DNA of 64,000 bases from Molanna angustata (GCA_963576475.1 OY754990.1:2693256-2757255), one strand, 5' to 3'; numbered from the stretch's first letter, positions 42,740 to 55,594 are shown. Notes: generated from the letters alone by a model not told the origin. Numbers and translations: made by a program.

Positions 42740-45733
42740 TGCTTTTGCATTTGTTAATAGATGCCGGCATCATATTAATCAATTTAGGGACATTATATTG
42801 TAACGTTCTCTTACCGTATTTATTATTATATTTTGCATTTCTTAATAGATGCCGGCATCATATTAAGCAATTTAGGTACATTATATTGTAACGTTCTCTT
42901 ACCGTATTTATTATTATATTTTGCATTTCTTAATAGATGCCGGCATCATATTAAGCAATTTAGGTACATTATATTGTAACGTTCTCTTACCGTATTTATT
43001 ATTATATTTTGCATTTCTTAATAGATGCCGGCGTCATATTAAGCAATTTAGGTACATTATATTGTAACGTTCTCTTACCGTATTTATTATTATATTTTGC
43101 ATTTCTTAATAGATGCCGGCATCATACTAAGCAATTTAGGTACATTATATTGTAACGTTCTCTTACCGTATTTATTATTATATTTTGCATTTCTTAATAG
43201 ATGCCGGCATCATATTAAGCAATTTAGGTACATTATATTGTAACGTTCTCTTACCGTATTTATTATTATATTTTGCATTTCTTAATAGATGCCGGCATCA
43301 TATTAAGCAATTTAGGTACATTATATTGTAACGTTCTCTTACCGTATTTATTATTATATTTTGCATTTCTTAATAGATGCCGGCGTCATATTAAGCAATT
43401 TAGGTACATTATATTGTAACGTTCTCTTACCGTATTTATTATTATATTTTGCATTTCTTAATAGATGCCGGCATCATATTAAGCAATTTAGGTACATTAT
43501 ATTGTAACGTTCTCTTACCGTATTTATTATTATATTTTGCATTTCTTAATAGATGCCGGCATCATATTAAGCAATTTAGGTACATTATATTGTAACGTTC
43601 TCTTACCGTATTTATTATTATATTTTGCATTTCTTAATAGATGCCGGCATCATATTAAGCAATTTAGGTACATTATATTGTAACGTTCTCTTACCGTATT
43701 TATTATTATATTTTGCATTTCTTAATAGATGCCGGCATCATATTAAGCAATTTAGGTACATTATATTGTAACGTTCTCTTACCGTATTTATTATTATATT
43801 TTGCATTTCTTAATAGATGCCGGCATCATATTAAGCAATTTAGGTACATTTATTGTAACGTTCTCTTACCGTATTTATTATTATATTTTGCATTTCTTTA
43901 TAGATGCCGGCATCATATTAAGCAATTTAGGTACATTTATTGTAACGTTCTCTTACCGTATTTATTATTATATTTTGCATTTATTAATAGATGCCGGCAT
44001 CATATTAAGCAATTTAGGTACATTATATTGTAACGTTCTCTTACCGTATTTATTATTATATTTTGCATTTCTTAATAGATGCCGGCATCATATTAAGCAA
44101 TTTAGGTACATTATATTGTAACGTTCTCTTACCGAATTTATTATTATATTTTGCATTTCTTAATAGATGCCGGCATCATATTAAGCAATTTAGGTACATT
44201 TATTGTAACCTTCTCTTACCGTATTTATTATTATATTTTGCATTTATTAATAGATGCCGGCATCATATTAAGCAATTTAGGTACATTTATTGTAACTTCT
44301 CTTACCGTATTTATTATTATATTTTGCATTTATTAATAGATGCCGGCATCATATTAAGCAATTTAGGTACATTATATTGTAACGTTCTCTTACCGTATTT
44401 ATTATTATATTTTGCATTTCTTAATAGATGCCGGCATCATATTAAGCAATTTAGGTACATTATATTGTAACGTTCTCTTACCGTATTTATTATTATATTT
44501 TGCATTTCTTAATAGATGCCGGCATCATATTAAGCAATTTAGGTACATTATATTGTAACGTTCTCTTACCGTATTTATTATTATATTTTGCATTTCTTAA
44601 TAGATGCCGGCATCATATTAAGCAATTTAGGTACATTATATTGTAACGTTCTCTTACCGTATTTATTATTATATTTTGCATTTCTTAATAGATGCCGGCA
44701 TCATATTAAGCAATTTAGGTACATTATATTGTAACGTTCTCTTACCGTATTTATTATTATATTTTGCATTTCTTAATAGATGCCGGCATCATATTAAGCA
44801 ATTTAGGTACATTATATTGTAACGTTCTCTTACCGTATTTATTATTATATTTTGCATTTCTTAATAGATGCCGGCGTCATATTAAGCAATTTAGGTACAT
44901 TATATTGTAACGTTCTCTTACCGTATTTATTATTATATTTTGCATTTCTTAATAGATGCCGGCATCATATTAAGCAATTTAGGTACATTATATTGTAACG
45001 TTCTCTTACCGTATTTATTATTATATTTTGCATTTCTTAATAGATGCCGGCATCATATTAAGCAATTTAGGTACATTATATTGTAACGTTCTCTTACCGT
45101 ATTTATTATTATATTTTGCATTTCTTAATAGATGCCGGCATCATATTAAGCAATTTAGGTACATTATATTGTAACGTTCTCTTACCGTATTTATTATTAT
45201 ATTTTGCATTTCTTAATAGATGCCGGCATCATATTAAGCAATTTAGGTACATTATATTGTAACGTTCTCTTACCGTATTTATTATTATATTTTGCATTTC
45301 TTAATAGATGCCGGCATCATATTAAGCAATTTAGGTACATTATATTGTAACGTTCTCTTACCGTATTTATTATTATATTTTGCATTTCTTAATAGATGCC
45401 GGCATCATATTAAGCAATTTAGGTACATTATATTGTAACGTTCTCTTACCGTATTTATTATTATATTTTGCATTTCTTAATAGATGCCGGCATCATATTA
45501 AGCAATTTAGGTACATTATATTGTAACGTTCTCTTACCGTATTTATTATTATATTTTGCATTTCTTAATAGATGCCGGCATCATATTAAGCAATTTAGGT
45601 ACATTATATTGTAACGTTCTCTTACCGTATTTATTATTATATTTTGCATTTCTTAATAGATGCCGGCATCATATTAAGCAATTTAGGTACATTATATTGT
45701 AACGTTCTCTTACCGTATTTATTATTATATTTT
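42740..45733 (+). repeat. Tandem array, 34 copies of an 88-bp unit
   Basis: The anchor ATGCCGGC recurs every 88 bp from 42761 to 45660, that is 33 intervals with a net loss of only 5 nt, confined to four units between about 43846 and 44300. Most units contain the perfect 12-bp palindrome GATGCCGGCATC; a few carry a GCGTC variant that breaks it. The array ends within a partial unit at 45733. Apparent open frames across it result from the repeat and are not genes. Confidence 0.97.
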
Positions 45734-45780
45734 AGAACTACATATCCGTCGTTTAATTTAAATCTAGTGTAATTTTATTT

Positions 45781-48700
45781 TTATTTTATTTAGAGGACAA
45801 CATACAGCATATAATAAATTATATAAAATAAAGATGATTTGATTAATAATAAAGCCAATTACAGGTTGTCGCTGAAGTTATTGTAGTATATTAAGATACA
45901 TTAGGAATGGTTACATATTATGGTGAGATATTTATTTATTTAGAGGACAACATACAGCATATAATAAATTATATAAAATAAAGATGATTTGATTAATAAT
46001 AAAGCCAATTACAGGTTGTCGCTGAAGTTATTGTAGTATATTAAGATACATTAGGAATGGTTACATATTATGGTGAGATATTTATTTATTTAGAGGACAA
46101 CATACAGCATATAATAAATTATATAAAATAAAGATGATTTGATTAATAATAAAGCCAATTACAGGTTGTCGCTGAAGTTATTGTAGTATATTAAGATACA
46201 TTAGGAATGGTTACATATTATGGTGAGATATTTATTTATTTAGAGGACAACATACAGCATATAATAAATTATATAAAATAAAGATGATTTGATTAATAAT
46301 AAAGCCAATTACAGGTTGTCGCTGAAGTTATTGTAGTATATTAAGATACATTAGGAATGGTTACATATTATGGTGAGATATTTATTTATTTAGAGGACAA
46401 CATACAGCATATAATAAATTATATAAAATAAAGATGATTTGATTAATAATAAAGCCAATTACAGGTTGTCGCTGAAGTTATTGTAGTATATTAAGATACA
46501 TTAGGAATGGTTACATATTATGGTGAGATATTTATTTATTTAGAGGACAACATACAGCATATAATAAATTATATAAAATAAAGATGATTTGATTAATAAT
46601 AAAGCCAATTACAGGTTGTCGCTGAAGTTATTGTAGTATATTAAGATACATTAGGAATGGTTACATATTATGGTGAGATATTTATTTATTTAGAGGACAA
46701 CATACAGCATATAATAAATTATATAAAATAAAGATGATTTGATTAATAATAAAGCCAATTACAGGTTGTCGCTGAAGTTATTGTAGTATATTAAGATACA
46801 TTAGGAATGGTTACATATTATGGTGAGATATTTATTTATTTAGAGGACAACATACAGCATATAATAAATTATATAAAATAAAGATGATTTGATTAATAAT
46901 AAAGCCAATTACAGGTTGTCGCTGAAGTTATTGTAGTATATTAAGATACATTAGGAATGGTTACATATTATGGTGAGATATTTATTTATTTAGAGGACAA
47001 CATACAGCATATAATAAATTATATAAAATAAAGATGATTTGATTAATAATAAAGCCAATTACAGGTTGTCGCTGAAGTTATTGTAGTATATTAAGATACA
47101 TTAGGAATGGTTACATATTATGGTGAGATATTTATTTATTTAGAGGACAACATACAGCATATAATAAATTATATAAAATAAAGATGATTTGATTAATAAT
47201 AAAGCCAATTACAGTTATTGTAGTATATTAAGATACATTAGGAATGGTTACATATTATGGTGAGATATTTATTTATTTAGAGGACAACATACAGCATATA
47301 ATAAATTATATAAAATAAAGATGATTTGATTAATAATAAAGCCAATTACAGTTATTGTAGTATATTAAGATACATTAGGAATGGTTACATATTATGGTGA
47401 GATATTTATTTATTTAGAGGACAACATACAGCATATAATAAATTATATAAAATAAAGATGATTTGATTAATAATAAAGCCAATTACAGGTTGTCGCTGAA
47501 GTTATTGTAGTATATTAAGATACATTAGGAATGGTTACATATTATGGTGAGATATTTATTTATTTAGAGGACAACATACAGCATATAATAAATTATATAA
47601 AATAAAGATGATTTGATTAATAATAAAGCCAATTACAGGTTGTCGCTGAAGTTATTGTAGTATATTAAGATACATTAGGAATGGTTACATATTATGGTGA
47701 GATATTTATTTATTTAGAGGACAACATACAGCATATAATAAATTATATAAAATAAAGATGATTTGATTAATAATAAAGCCAATTACAGGTTGTCGCTGAA
47801 GTTATTGTAGTATATTAAGATACATTAGGAATGGTTACATATTATGGTGAGATATTTATTTATTTAGAGGACAACATACAGCATATAATAAATTATATAA
47901 AATAAAGATGATTTGATTAATAATAAAGACAATTACAGTTATTGTAGTATATTAAGATACATTAGGAATGGTTACATATTATGGTGAGATATTTATTTAT
48001 TTAGAGGACAACATACAGCATATAATAAATTATATAAAATAAAGATGATTTGATTAATAATAAAGCCAATTACAGTTATTGTAGTATATTAAGATACATT
48101 AGGAATGGTTACATATTATGGTGAGATATTTATTTATTTAGAGGACAACATACAGCATATAATAAATTATATAAAATAAAGATGATTTGATTAATAATAA
48201 AGCCAATTACAGTTATTGTAGTATATTAAGATACATTAGGAATGGTTACATATTATGGTGAGATATTTATTTATTTAGAGGACAACATACAGCATATAAT
48301 AAATTATATAAAATAAAGATGATTTGATTAATAATAAAGCCAATTACAGGTTGTCGCTGAAGTTATTGTAGTATATTAAGATACATTAGGAATGGTTACA
48401 TATTATGGTGAGATATTTATTTATTTAGAGGACAACATACAGCATATAATAAATTATATAAAATAAAGATGATTTGATTAATAATAAAGCCAATTACAGT
48501 TATTGTAGTATATTAAGATACATTAGGAATGGTTACATATTATGGTGAGATATTTATTTATTTAGAGGACAACATACAGCATATAATAAATTATATAAAA
48601 TAAAGATGATTTGATTAATAATAAAGCCAATTACAGTTATTGTAGTATATTAAGATACATTAGGAATGGTTACATATTATGGTGAGATATTTATTTATTT

Positions 48701-49250
48701 AGAGGACAACATACAGCATATAATAAATTATATAAAATAAAGATGATTTGATTAATAATAAAGCCAATTACAGTTATTGTAGTATATTAAGATACATTAG
48801 GAATGGTTACATATTATGGTGAGATATTTATTTATTTAGAGGACAACATACAGCATATAATAAATTATATAAAATAAAGATGATTTGATTAATAATAAAG
48901 CCAATTACAGTTATTGTAGTATATTAAGATACATTAGGAATGGTTACATATTATGGTGAGATATTTATTTATTTAGAGGACAACATACAGCATATAATAA
49001 ATTATATAAAATAAAGATGATTTGATTAATAATAAAGCCAATTACAGGTTGTCGCTGAAGTTATTGTAGTATATTAAGATACATTAGGAATGGTTACATA
49101 TTATGGTGAGATATTTATTTATTTAGAGGACAACATACAGCATATAATAAATTATATAAAATAAAGATGATTTGATTAATAATAAAGCCAATTACAGTTA
49201 TTGTAGTATATTAAGATACATTAGGAATGGTTACATATTATGGTGAGATA
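45781..49250 (+). repeat. Tandem array, 24 units in long (150 bp) and short (137 bp) forms
   Basis: Each unit runs from TTTATTTATTTAGAGGAC to TATGGTGAGATA. The long form has 13 extra bases (GTTGTCGCTGAA plus one) before GTTATTG; the short form lacks them, with GTT microhomology at the junction. Read in order, the units are nine long, two short, three long, three short, one long, four short, one long, one short (14 long and 10 short, exactly 3470 bp). Outside that difference the units look nearly identical. No coding potential is seen. Confidence 0.97.
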
Positions 49251-49675
49251 TTGTGTGAATGATGTGTAACATTGCATATATAAATATGTGCAGTATATTA
49301 AGTGTTAAATTTGATTATGAAGAAGAAATTTCAAGTTTGATATATTTGTTTAAATGTGGGGGCGCTAAGTAAGAACATTTCGGATCTCTTGGAAATGCCT
49401 AATGCGTGTGTTGAGGTCTGTCTTTATATTCGTCCTTTAAAAACTGATCAAGGATTGTTCTTTCCCAAAACATATTGATATGGTAACTCACTACGACATA
49501 ATATGCACCTTCATACACATACGACCATATTATGGTCGTATTGACTATATTAAAATAATATTTATAATGTTTGCAATATGAAGGTGCCAAATATTTAATT
49601 TTAAGAAATATAAAATAACATGAATGGAGTTTAATAGTTTTTCATTGCTACCTAATCACCTAAAAGTATATAGAA

Positions 49676-49940
49676 TTTCTTCATCTTCTTCTTCAGCCTT
49701 CCGTCCTCCACTGCTGGATATAGGCCTCTTCCATACTTTTCTATTTCTTTCTGTCGGTTGCTGCTTGCAGCCAATCTTTACCCCCCGCAGCAGCTATGTC
49801 GTCGGACTATCTTTTTTGAGGTATTTGGACGCCTCTCTTGTTTTCCCAAGGTCTCCATCTTGATATTTTAGGGGTCCATCTTGTGGGGTCTTGTCTTGCA
49901 ATAATATGGACCGCCCATTGTCACTTCAATCTTGCTACCC
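49676..49940 (-). pseudogene. LINE 3' end (antisense), C-terminal coding remnant
   Basis: The minus strand encodes a tail with GKDWLQAATDRKK, a stop-disrupted WKSMEEAYIQQWRTEG-like segment, and then a GAAGAAGAT-rich end. This DR..W.S.EEAY.QQW motif is the C-terminus of a common insect LINE class (RTE/jockey-like; exact clade not assigned). Another copy of the same class is at 62800-62921. Confidence 0.7.
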
Positions 49941-50013
49941 AGTACTTGACATAAGCAAATTCGTGACATAGAATTTCATCTTTGTCTTGAAACTTAATAA
50001 GGTAAAAGATCTG

Positions 50014-51655
50014 TGTAATATATTGATGTTGCGCCTTACAACAGTCAATCTGTATAGCTGATAGGCATTATACGAAGTTTGTTCGACATTCTTCGGGAGT
50101 TGGGAGATCCATATATTAATTATGTAATCAATGAATACTGTAATATATTGATGTTGCGCTTTACAACAGTCAACCTGTATAGCTGATAGGCATTATACGA
50201 GTTTGCACGAATCAGAACATCGGCATTCTTCGGTAGTTGGGAGATCCATATATTAATTATGTAATCAATGAATACTGTCATATATTGATGTTGCGCCTGA
50301 CAAGAGTCAATCTGTATAGCTGATAGGCATTATACGAGTTTGCACGAATCAGGAGTTCGACATTCTTCGGGAGTTGGGAGATCCATATATTAATTATGTA
50401 ATCAATGAATATTGTAATATATTGATGTTGCGCTTTACAACAGTCAATCTGTATAGCTGATAGGCATTATACGAGTTTGCACGAATCAGAACATCGGCAT
50501 TCTTCGGTAGTTGGGAGATCCATATATTAATTATGTAATCAATGAATACTGTCATATATTGATGTTGCGCCTGACAAGAGTCAATCTGTATAGCTGATAG
50601 GCATTATACGAGTTTGCACGAATCAGAACATCGACATTCTTCGGTAGTTGGGAGATCCATATATTAATTATGTAATCAATGAATACTGTCACAGAGAAGA
50701 ATTTTAGCAGATCTGTTATTTTTATTTAAAATATTAAACTCGCATACTGACACCCCTTACTTGCTCAGTGCTATAAATTTGCGGGTGCCGTCCCTGGTCA
50801 CACGCAGTACCGCGCCATTTTATTGTCATACTAACACTAGCGTATACCGGGCTAATTCAACCTTGCAAAGACTGCATAGTTTGGGGAACCAGTATGCACA
50901 ATACACAGATATATTTAATGACTCGATCGGCATCTATAGAAGTTGCCTATACACTGCACTTGTTAATGAGACCAAACATTAGATTATTTTGTCGGTTTTT
51001 AAACTACTTTTCTCATTTCTTTTTTCCTGTATTAATTTTTGCATGTATGTTTACTTTTTTTTTCATATTTTTAACATGTTCTTCATTGTTTATTTACATA
51101 TTTTTGCATGCTTTTTGTTTATTTTTTACATATTTTTTACATATTTGTTACATGATTTTCATTATTTTTTACATGTATTTTGTTTATTTTTTTTACATAT
51201 TTTTACATGTTTTTTGTTTATTTTTTTACATATTTTTGAATGTTTCTCGCATGTTTTTTTTTTACATATTTTTTTTTTTTAAATGTTTTTCATTATATTT
51301 TACATATTTTTTTTTTTTTTAAATGTTTTTCATTATTTTTTACATATTTTTACATGTTTTCACCTTTTTTTATATTGTTATTCATTTTTTATTTTCGTTT
51401 TGTATATTTGTTTGTTTTTATTTGTTTTTTTTTTTTTAAATTCTGTTGTTTTTAATATATTATGTATACTTGTATGTGTAAAAGGTTATCAAACCGTAAA
51501 TTGAAATTAAATAAATAAATAAATAAATACTGTCATATATTGATGTTGCGCCTGACAAGAGTCAATCTGTATAGCTGATAGGCATTATACGAGTTTGCAC
51601 GAATCAGGAGTTCGGCATTCTTCGGGAGTTGGAAGGTCCGATATAAGCAAGTGTC
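50014..51655 (+). repeat. Tandem array, ~137-bp units with dimeric structure, split by a LINE
   Basis: Units begin near 50016, 50141, 50278, 50415 and 50552 and, after the LINE, at 51533. The first interval is 125 bp and the others 137 bp. Two sub-types alternate (CTTTACAACAG with CATCGGCATTCTTCGGTAG versus CCTGACAAGAG with GGAGTTCGACATTC), giving a dimer of about 274 bp, although the later units mix features. Confidence 0.9.
50692..51525 (+). mobile_element. 5'-truncated LINE insertion with 10-bp target duplication
   Basis: An 834-bp insertion flanked by AATACTGTCA (50682-50691 and 51526-51535). Coding sequence begins at its first base and runs 96 codons to a TAG at 50980-50982, reading RRILADLLFLFKILN and then NLRVPSLVTRS, the C-terminus of a jockey/CR1-type polyprotein. 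A T-rich 3' untranslated region of about 540 bp follows, built of loose ACATATTTTT repeats, and ends in an AAATAAAT tail. A recent copy truncated during reverse transcription. Confidence 0.88.
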
Positions 51656-51917
51656 GGGGGTAAGGCCGGGGCTGGATTGATCGTTTATATAGTTGCTTTC
51701 ACGTTGTGGTTCATTAGTATAACTATTATTGTACTTCTACCTTATAAATATATATATATTACTGTATTCAATAATAAATGTGTAAATATTCAACGCGTTT
51801 ATTTATTTAAACATAAATGTTATTTAAAAATAACATTTATTAAAATCTGTAAAAGATCCGTCGAAAATGTACCGGATATGGTTCTTTCTTTTCCCTCGGA
51901 TATCCCCGGATAAGGAT

Positions 51918-51941
51918 ATCCGGCACATCACTAGTATTATC
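51918..51941 (-). repeat. Right TIR and target duplication of the hAT-like element
   Basis: The inverted end ATCCGGCACATCACTA (51918-51933) abuts GTATTATC (51934-51941). One mismatch with the left TIR (C/T at position 4). Confidence 0.82.
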
Positions 51942-52182
51942 ACAGTTAAAAGTTATCCAGTGGTTCCAGGAACATCGACGAATATTTAATAATAATATGA
52001 GAGAGAGAGAGAGAGAAAGATAACGAGGAGTCTTTACGACCATACAATGAAGGTAGACTGGAAGGCATCTTTGATAATATTACTATGTTAATAAAACGCT
52101 ATGATCAGGATAAACTTTTGCCACTGTCAATTCTATATAGGACGAGAATTCAGAATTCCAAAACGGATTCCTGACAAGAGTC

Positions 52183-52312
52183 GTATTATGGGAGTTATTT
52201 GAGAAAAATATAAGAAAAAGTTGAGGTTTTGTAAGCAGTATTCTCGCAGTATGGGACTTTACCTTTTTCTTACAATTTTCTTAAATAACTCCCGTAGGTA
52301 ATTCGACCCATT
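52183..52312. repeat. Small foldback element
   Basis: GTCGTATTATGGGAGTTATT and TAAGAAAAAG are inverted as CTTTTTCTTA and AATAACTCCCGTAGG with TTCGAC. About 130 bp, no coding. Confidence 0.75.
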
Positions 52313-52394
52313 TTTTTAAATGATAATTAAGGAGGCGACTGCTGCCAACATACCTATTTTTCAATTTGTTTATTTTATTTATTAAAATCCTTTT

Positions 52395-54663
52395 TTACAA
52401 GTATAGTAATATAAGAATTAGGTACAATATAACTTTATACAGTAGTAAATAAAATGTATAGGTTATACTATAATTACATGTATAGTAATATAAGAAGTAG
52501 GTACAATATAACTTTATACAGAGTAAATAAAATGTATAGGTTATACTATAATTACATGTATAGTAATATAAGAAGTAGGTACAATATAACTTTATACAGA
52601 GTAAATAAAATGTATAGGTTATACTATAATTACATGTATAGTAATATAAGAAGTAGGTACAATATAACTTTATACAGAGTAAATAAAATGTATAGGTTAT
52701 ACTATAATTACATGTATAGTAATATAAGAAGTAGGTACAATATAACTTTATACAGAGTAAATAAAATGTATAGGTTATACTATAATTACATGTATAGTAA
52801 TATAAGAAGTAGGTACAATATAACTTTATACAGAGTAAATAAAATGTATAGGTTATACTATAATTACATGTATAGTAATATAAGAAGTAGGTACAATATA
52901 ACTTTATACAGAGTAAATAAAATGTATAGGTTATACTATAATTACATGTATAGTAATATAAGAAGTAGGTACAATATAACTTTATACAGAGTAAATAAAA
53001 TGTATAGGTTATACTATAATTACATGTATAGTAATATAAGAAGTAGGTACAATATAACTTTATACAGAGTAAATAAAATGTATAGGTTATACTATAATTA
53101 CATGTATAGTAATATAAGAAGTAGGTACAATATAACTTTATACAGAGTAAATAAAATGTATAGGTTATACTATAATTACATGTATAGTAATATAAGAAGT
53201 AGGTACAATATAACTTTATACAGAGTAAATAAAATGTATAGGTTATACTATAATTACATGTATAGTAATATAAGAAGTAGGTACAATATAACTTTATACA
53301 GAGTAAATAAAATGTATAGGTTATACTATAATTACATGTATAGTAATATAAGAAGTAGGTACAATATAACTTTATACAGAGTAAATAAAATGTATAGGTT
53401 ATACTATAATTACATGTATAGTAATATAAGAAGTAGGTACAATATAACTTTATACAGAGTAAATAAAATGTATAGGTTATACTATAATTACATGTATAGT
53501 AATATAAGAAGTAGGTACAATATAACTTTATACAGAGTAAATAAAATGTATAGGTTATACTATAATTACATGTATAGTAATATAAGAAGTAGGTACAATA
53601 TAACTTTATACAGAGTAAATAAAATGTATAGGTTATACTATAATTACATGTATAGTAATATAAGAAGTAGGTACAATATAACTTTATACAGAGTAAATAA
53701 AATGTATAGGTTATACTATAATTACATGTATAGTAATATAAGAAGTAGGTACAATATAACTTTATACAGAGTAAATAAAATGTATAGGTTATACTATAAT
53801 TACATGTATAGTAATATAAGAAGTAGGTACAATATAACTTTATACAGAGTAAATAAAATGTATAGGTTATACTATAATTACATGTATAGTAATATAAGAA
53901 GTAGGTACAATATAACTTTATACAGAGTAAATAAAATGTATAGGTTATACTATAATTACATGTATAGTAATATAAGAAGTAGGTACAATATAACTTTATA
54001 CAGAGTAAATAAAATGTATAGGTTATACTATAATTACATGTATAGTAATATAAGAAGTAGGTACAATATAACTTTATACAGAGTAAATAAAATGTATAGG
54101 TTATACTATAATTACATGTATAGTAATATAAGAAGTAGGTACAATATAACTTTATACAGAGTAAATAAAATGTATAGGTTATACTATAATTACATGTATA
54201 GTAATATAAGAAGTAGGTACAATATAACTTTATACAGAGTAAATAAAATGTATAGGTTATACTATAATTACATGTATAGTAATATAAGAAGTAGGTACAA
54301 TATAACTTTATACAGAGTAAATAAAATGTATAGGTTATACTATAATTACATGTATAGTAATATAAGAAGTAGGTACAATATAACTTTATACAGAGTAAAT
54401 AAAATGTATAGGTTATACTATAATTACATGTATAGTAATATAAGAAGTAGGTACAATATAACTTTATACAGAGTAAATAAAATGTATAGGTTATACTATA
54501 ATTACATGTATAGTAATATAAGAAGTAGGTACAATATAACTTTATACAGAGTAAATAAAATGTATAGGTTATACTATAATTACATGTATAGTAATATAAG
54601 AAGTAGGTACAATATAACTTTATACAGAGTAAATAAAATGTATAGGTTATCCTATAATTAAAT
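52395..54663 (+). repeat. Tandem array, 28 copies of a 78-bp unit
   Basis: The unit starts ATGTATAGGTTATAC and ends AGAGTAAATAAA; 28 full copies and partial ends are present, almost without variation. Because 78 is 26 codons and one frame lacks stops, the array forms a 735-codon open frame (52454-54661) with a 26-residue repeat. Its extreme Y/N/R-rich composition and lack of a coding signal argue that this frame is incidental. Confidence 0.97.
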
Positions 54664-55444
54664 TAAGTTAAAAGTCAAAATATAAGTCATAAATGTATAC
54701 ATATTTATATATTTTTTAATTTGTGTATTAGGCTACTCTACTAGGCTACACCTGTTCCAGAGTACCATTATATAAATCAGTTCAATTATTTTTATTCGTC
54801 AAAGTGTTAGTTAATTATTTGATATACCATAATTATTTCTAATTAAATCGTTTCGAAAAAAAATATTTAGATAGTTTGGATATTAATAAAAAAATGTACC
54901 TTATTTTTTTGATAATGTTGTGTAAAAATTCTTGTAGAAAAATAATGTCATACCCCGATTTTCAACGTTTATCTATATAAATATTTTTTTAAAAAAAGTA
55001 TAAGGCGTAGAGCAATATGATTTTTTTTAATTTAAGACGACGACATTAATGGTTCAGGTTAAGTAAAGTCCAAGCGGGAAAGTCCAAGATGATAAGCATC
55101 CTATGTAAACATGTAGCAGCCCCATCTGAGAGTGTGGTCTAAAGGAAGGAGACTGGTTTTTAATTGTTGTAACCGGTCTAGTATCAGTGGTTTGTATCAG
55201 GTCTTGATTGACACTGTACATACAACTCCAATTAATATCTCCCATCTGTTACCTCTTAATAATTCAAAAATGTGTGTCTCATTGTGAAAATTTATTAAAA
55301 TACACAAATTCACACTGTAACTTAATTAGGAAATTATTTATAATCTCATATAACTATTCCTAACCTATTTAAATTTAAGGCATATAGCACTCTGAATAGG
55401 GTAAATTGCAATATAAAGAAAAAAAATAAATGGGTTATAATTAC
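54664..55444. other. Intronic DNA next to RyR exon 55445-55594
   Basis: No gene or repeat family recognised; a 3' splice partner is not expected here. Confidence 0.5.
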
Positions 55445-55594
55445 CTGTTCGATGACAAATACACACTGCGATAGGTCTGGTGGCACATTCTTATCAGCAA
55501 TATTCTCCAAGAAGCAATGGCGATTGCCAAAGCCCTCGGCTGCAAGACATACACGTTCTCCGGTGGCTGTGCACGAAAGACACACCATGTCTTC
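55445..55594 (-). CDS. RyR: Ryanodine receptor, N-terminal coding exon (probable exon 2)
   Basis: This 150-nt exon encodes 50 residues, starting E-D-M-V-C-L-S-C and ending C-V-F-V-I-E-Q. I recognise it as the start of the insect RyR N-terminal beta-trefoil domain; its MVCLSC and GNRHCFLE blocks are characteristic. RyR is the large tetrameric calcium release channel of the endoplasmic/sarcoplasmic reticulum. Read on the minus strand, the exon has an acceptor (TTTACAG) before GAAGAC and a donor (GTAATT) after CAACAG-type codon CAG, and both ends are phase 0. The internal ATG at 55588 is not the gene start: RyR proteins have about 20 more residues upstream, so a first coding exon should lie beyond 55594. 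I could not find it within the window. The following intron is about 16.8 kb and carries the hAT-like satellite unit. Confidence 0.93.

Larger units (their letters stand above)
41408..51933. mobile_element. 10.5-kb hAT-like composite element carrying three tandem arrays
   Basis: The left end reads TAGCGATGTGCCGGAT. The right end, reverse-complemented, reads TAGTGATGTGCCGGAT. These TIRs fit the YARNG-type ends of the hAT superfamily and are flanked by a perfect 8-bp duplication GTATTATC (41400-41407 and 51934-51941), the hAT target length. Subterminal CGGATA(C/T) motifs repeat at both ends. No transposase is recognisable inside. Contents are a LINE fragment with a SINE in it, an 88-bp array, a 150/137-bp array, a LINE piece and a 137-bp array split by another LINE. 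It is probably a non-autonomous element whose interior expanded. The alternative is two coincidental ends, made unlikely by the exact duplication. Confidence 0.8.

Noticed and set aside
43713..44470. Several overlapping 60-135-codon frames
   Set aside because: They lie within the 88-bp array and depend on its 1-nt deletions.
52454..54661. 735-codon open frame
   Set aside because: It is produced by a 78-bp tandem repeat in which one frame lacks stops. There is no codon bias and it is almost only Y/N/R/I.
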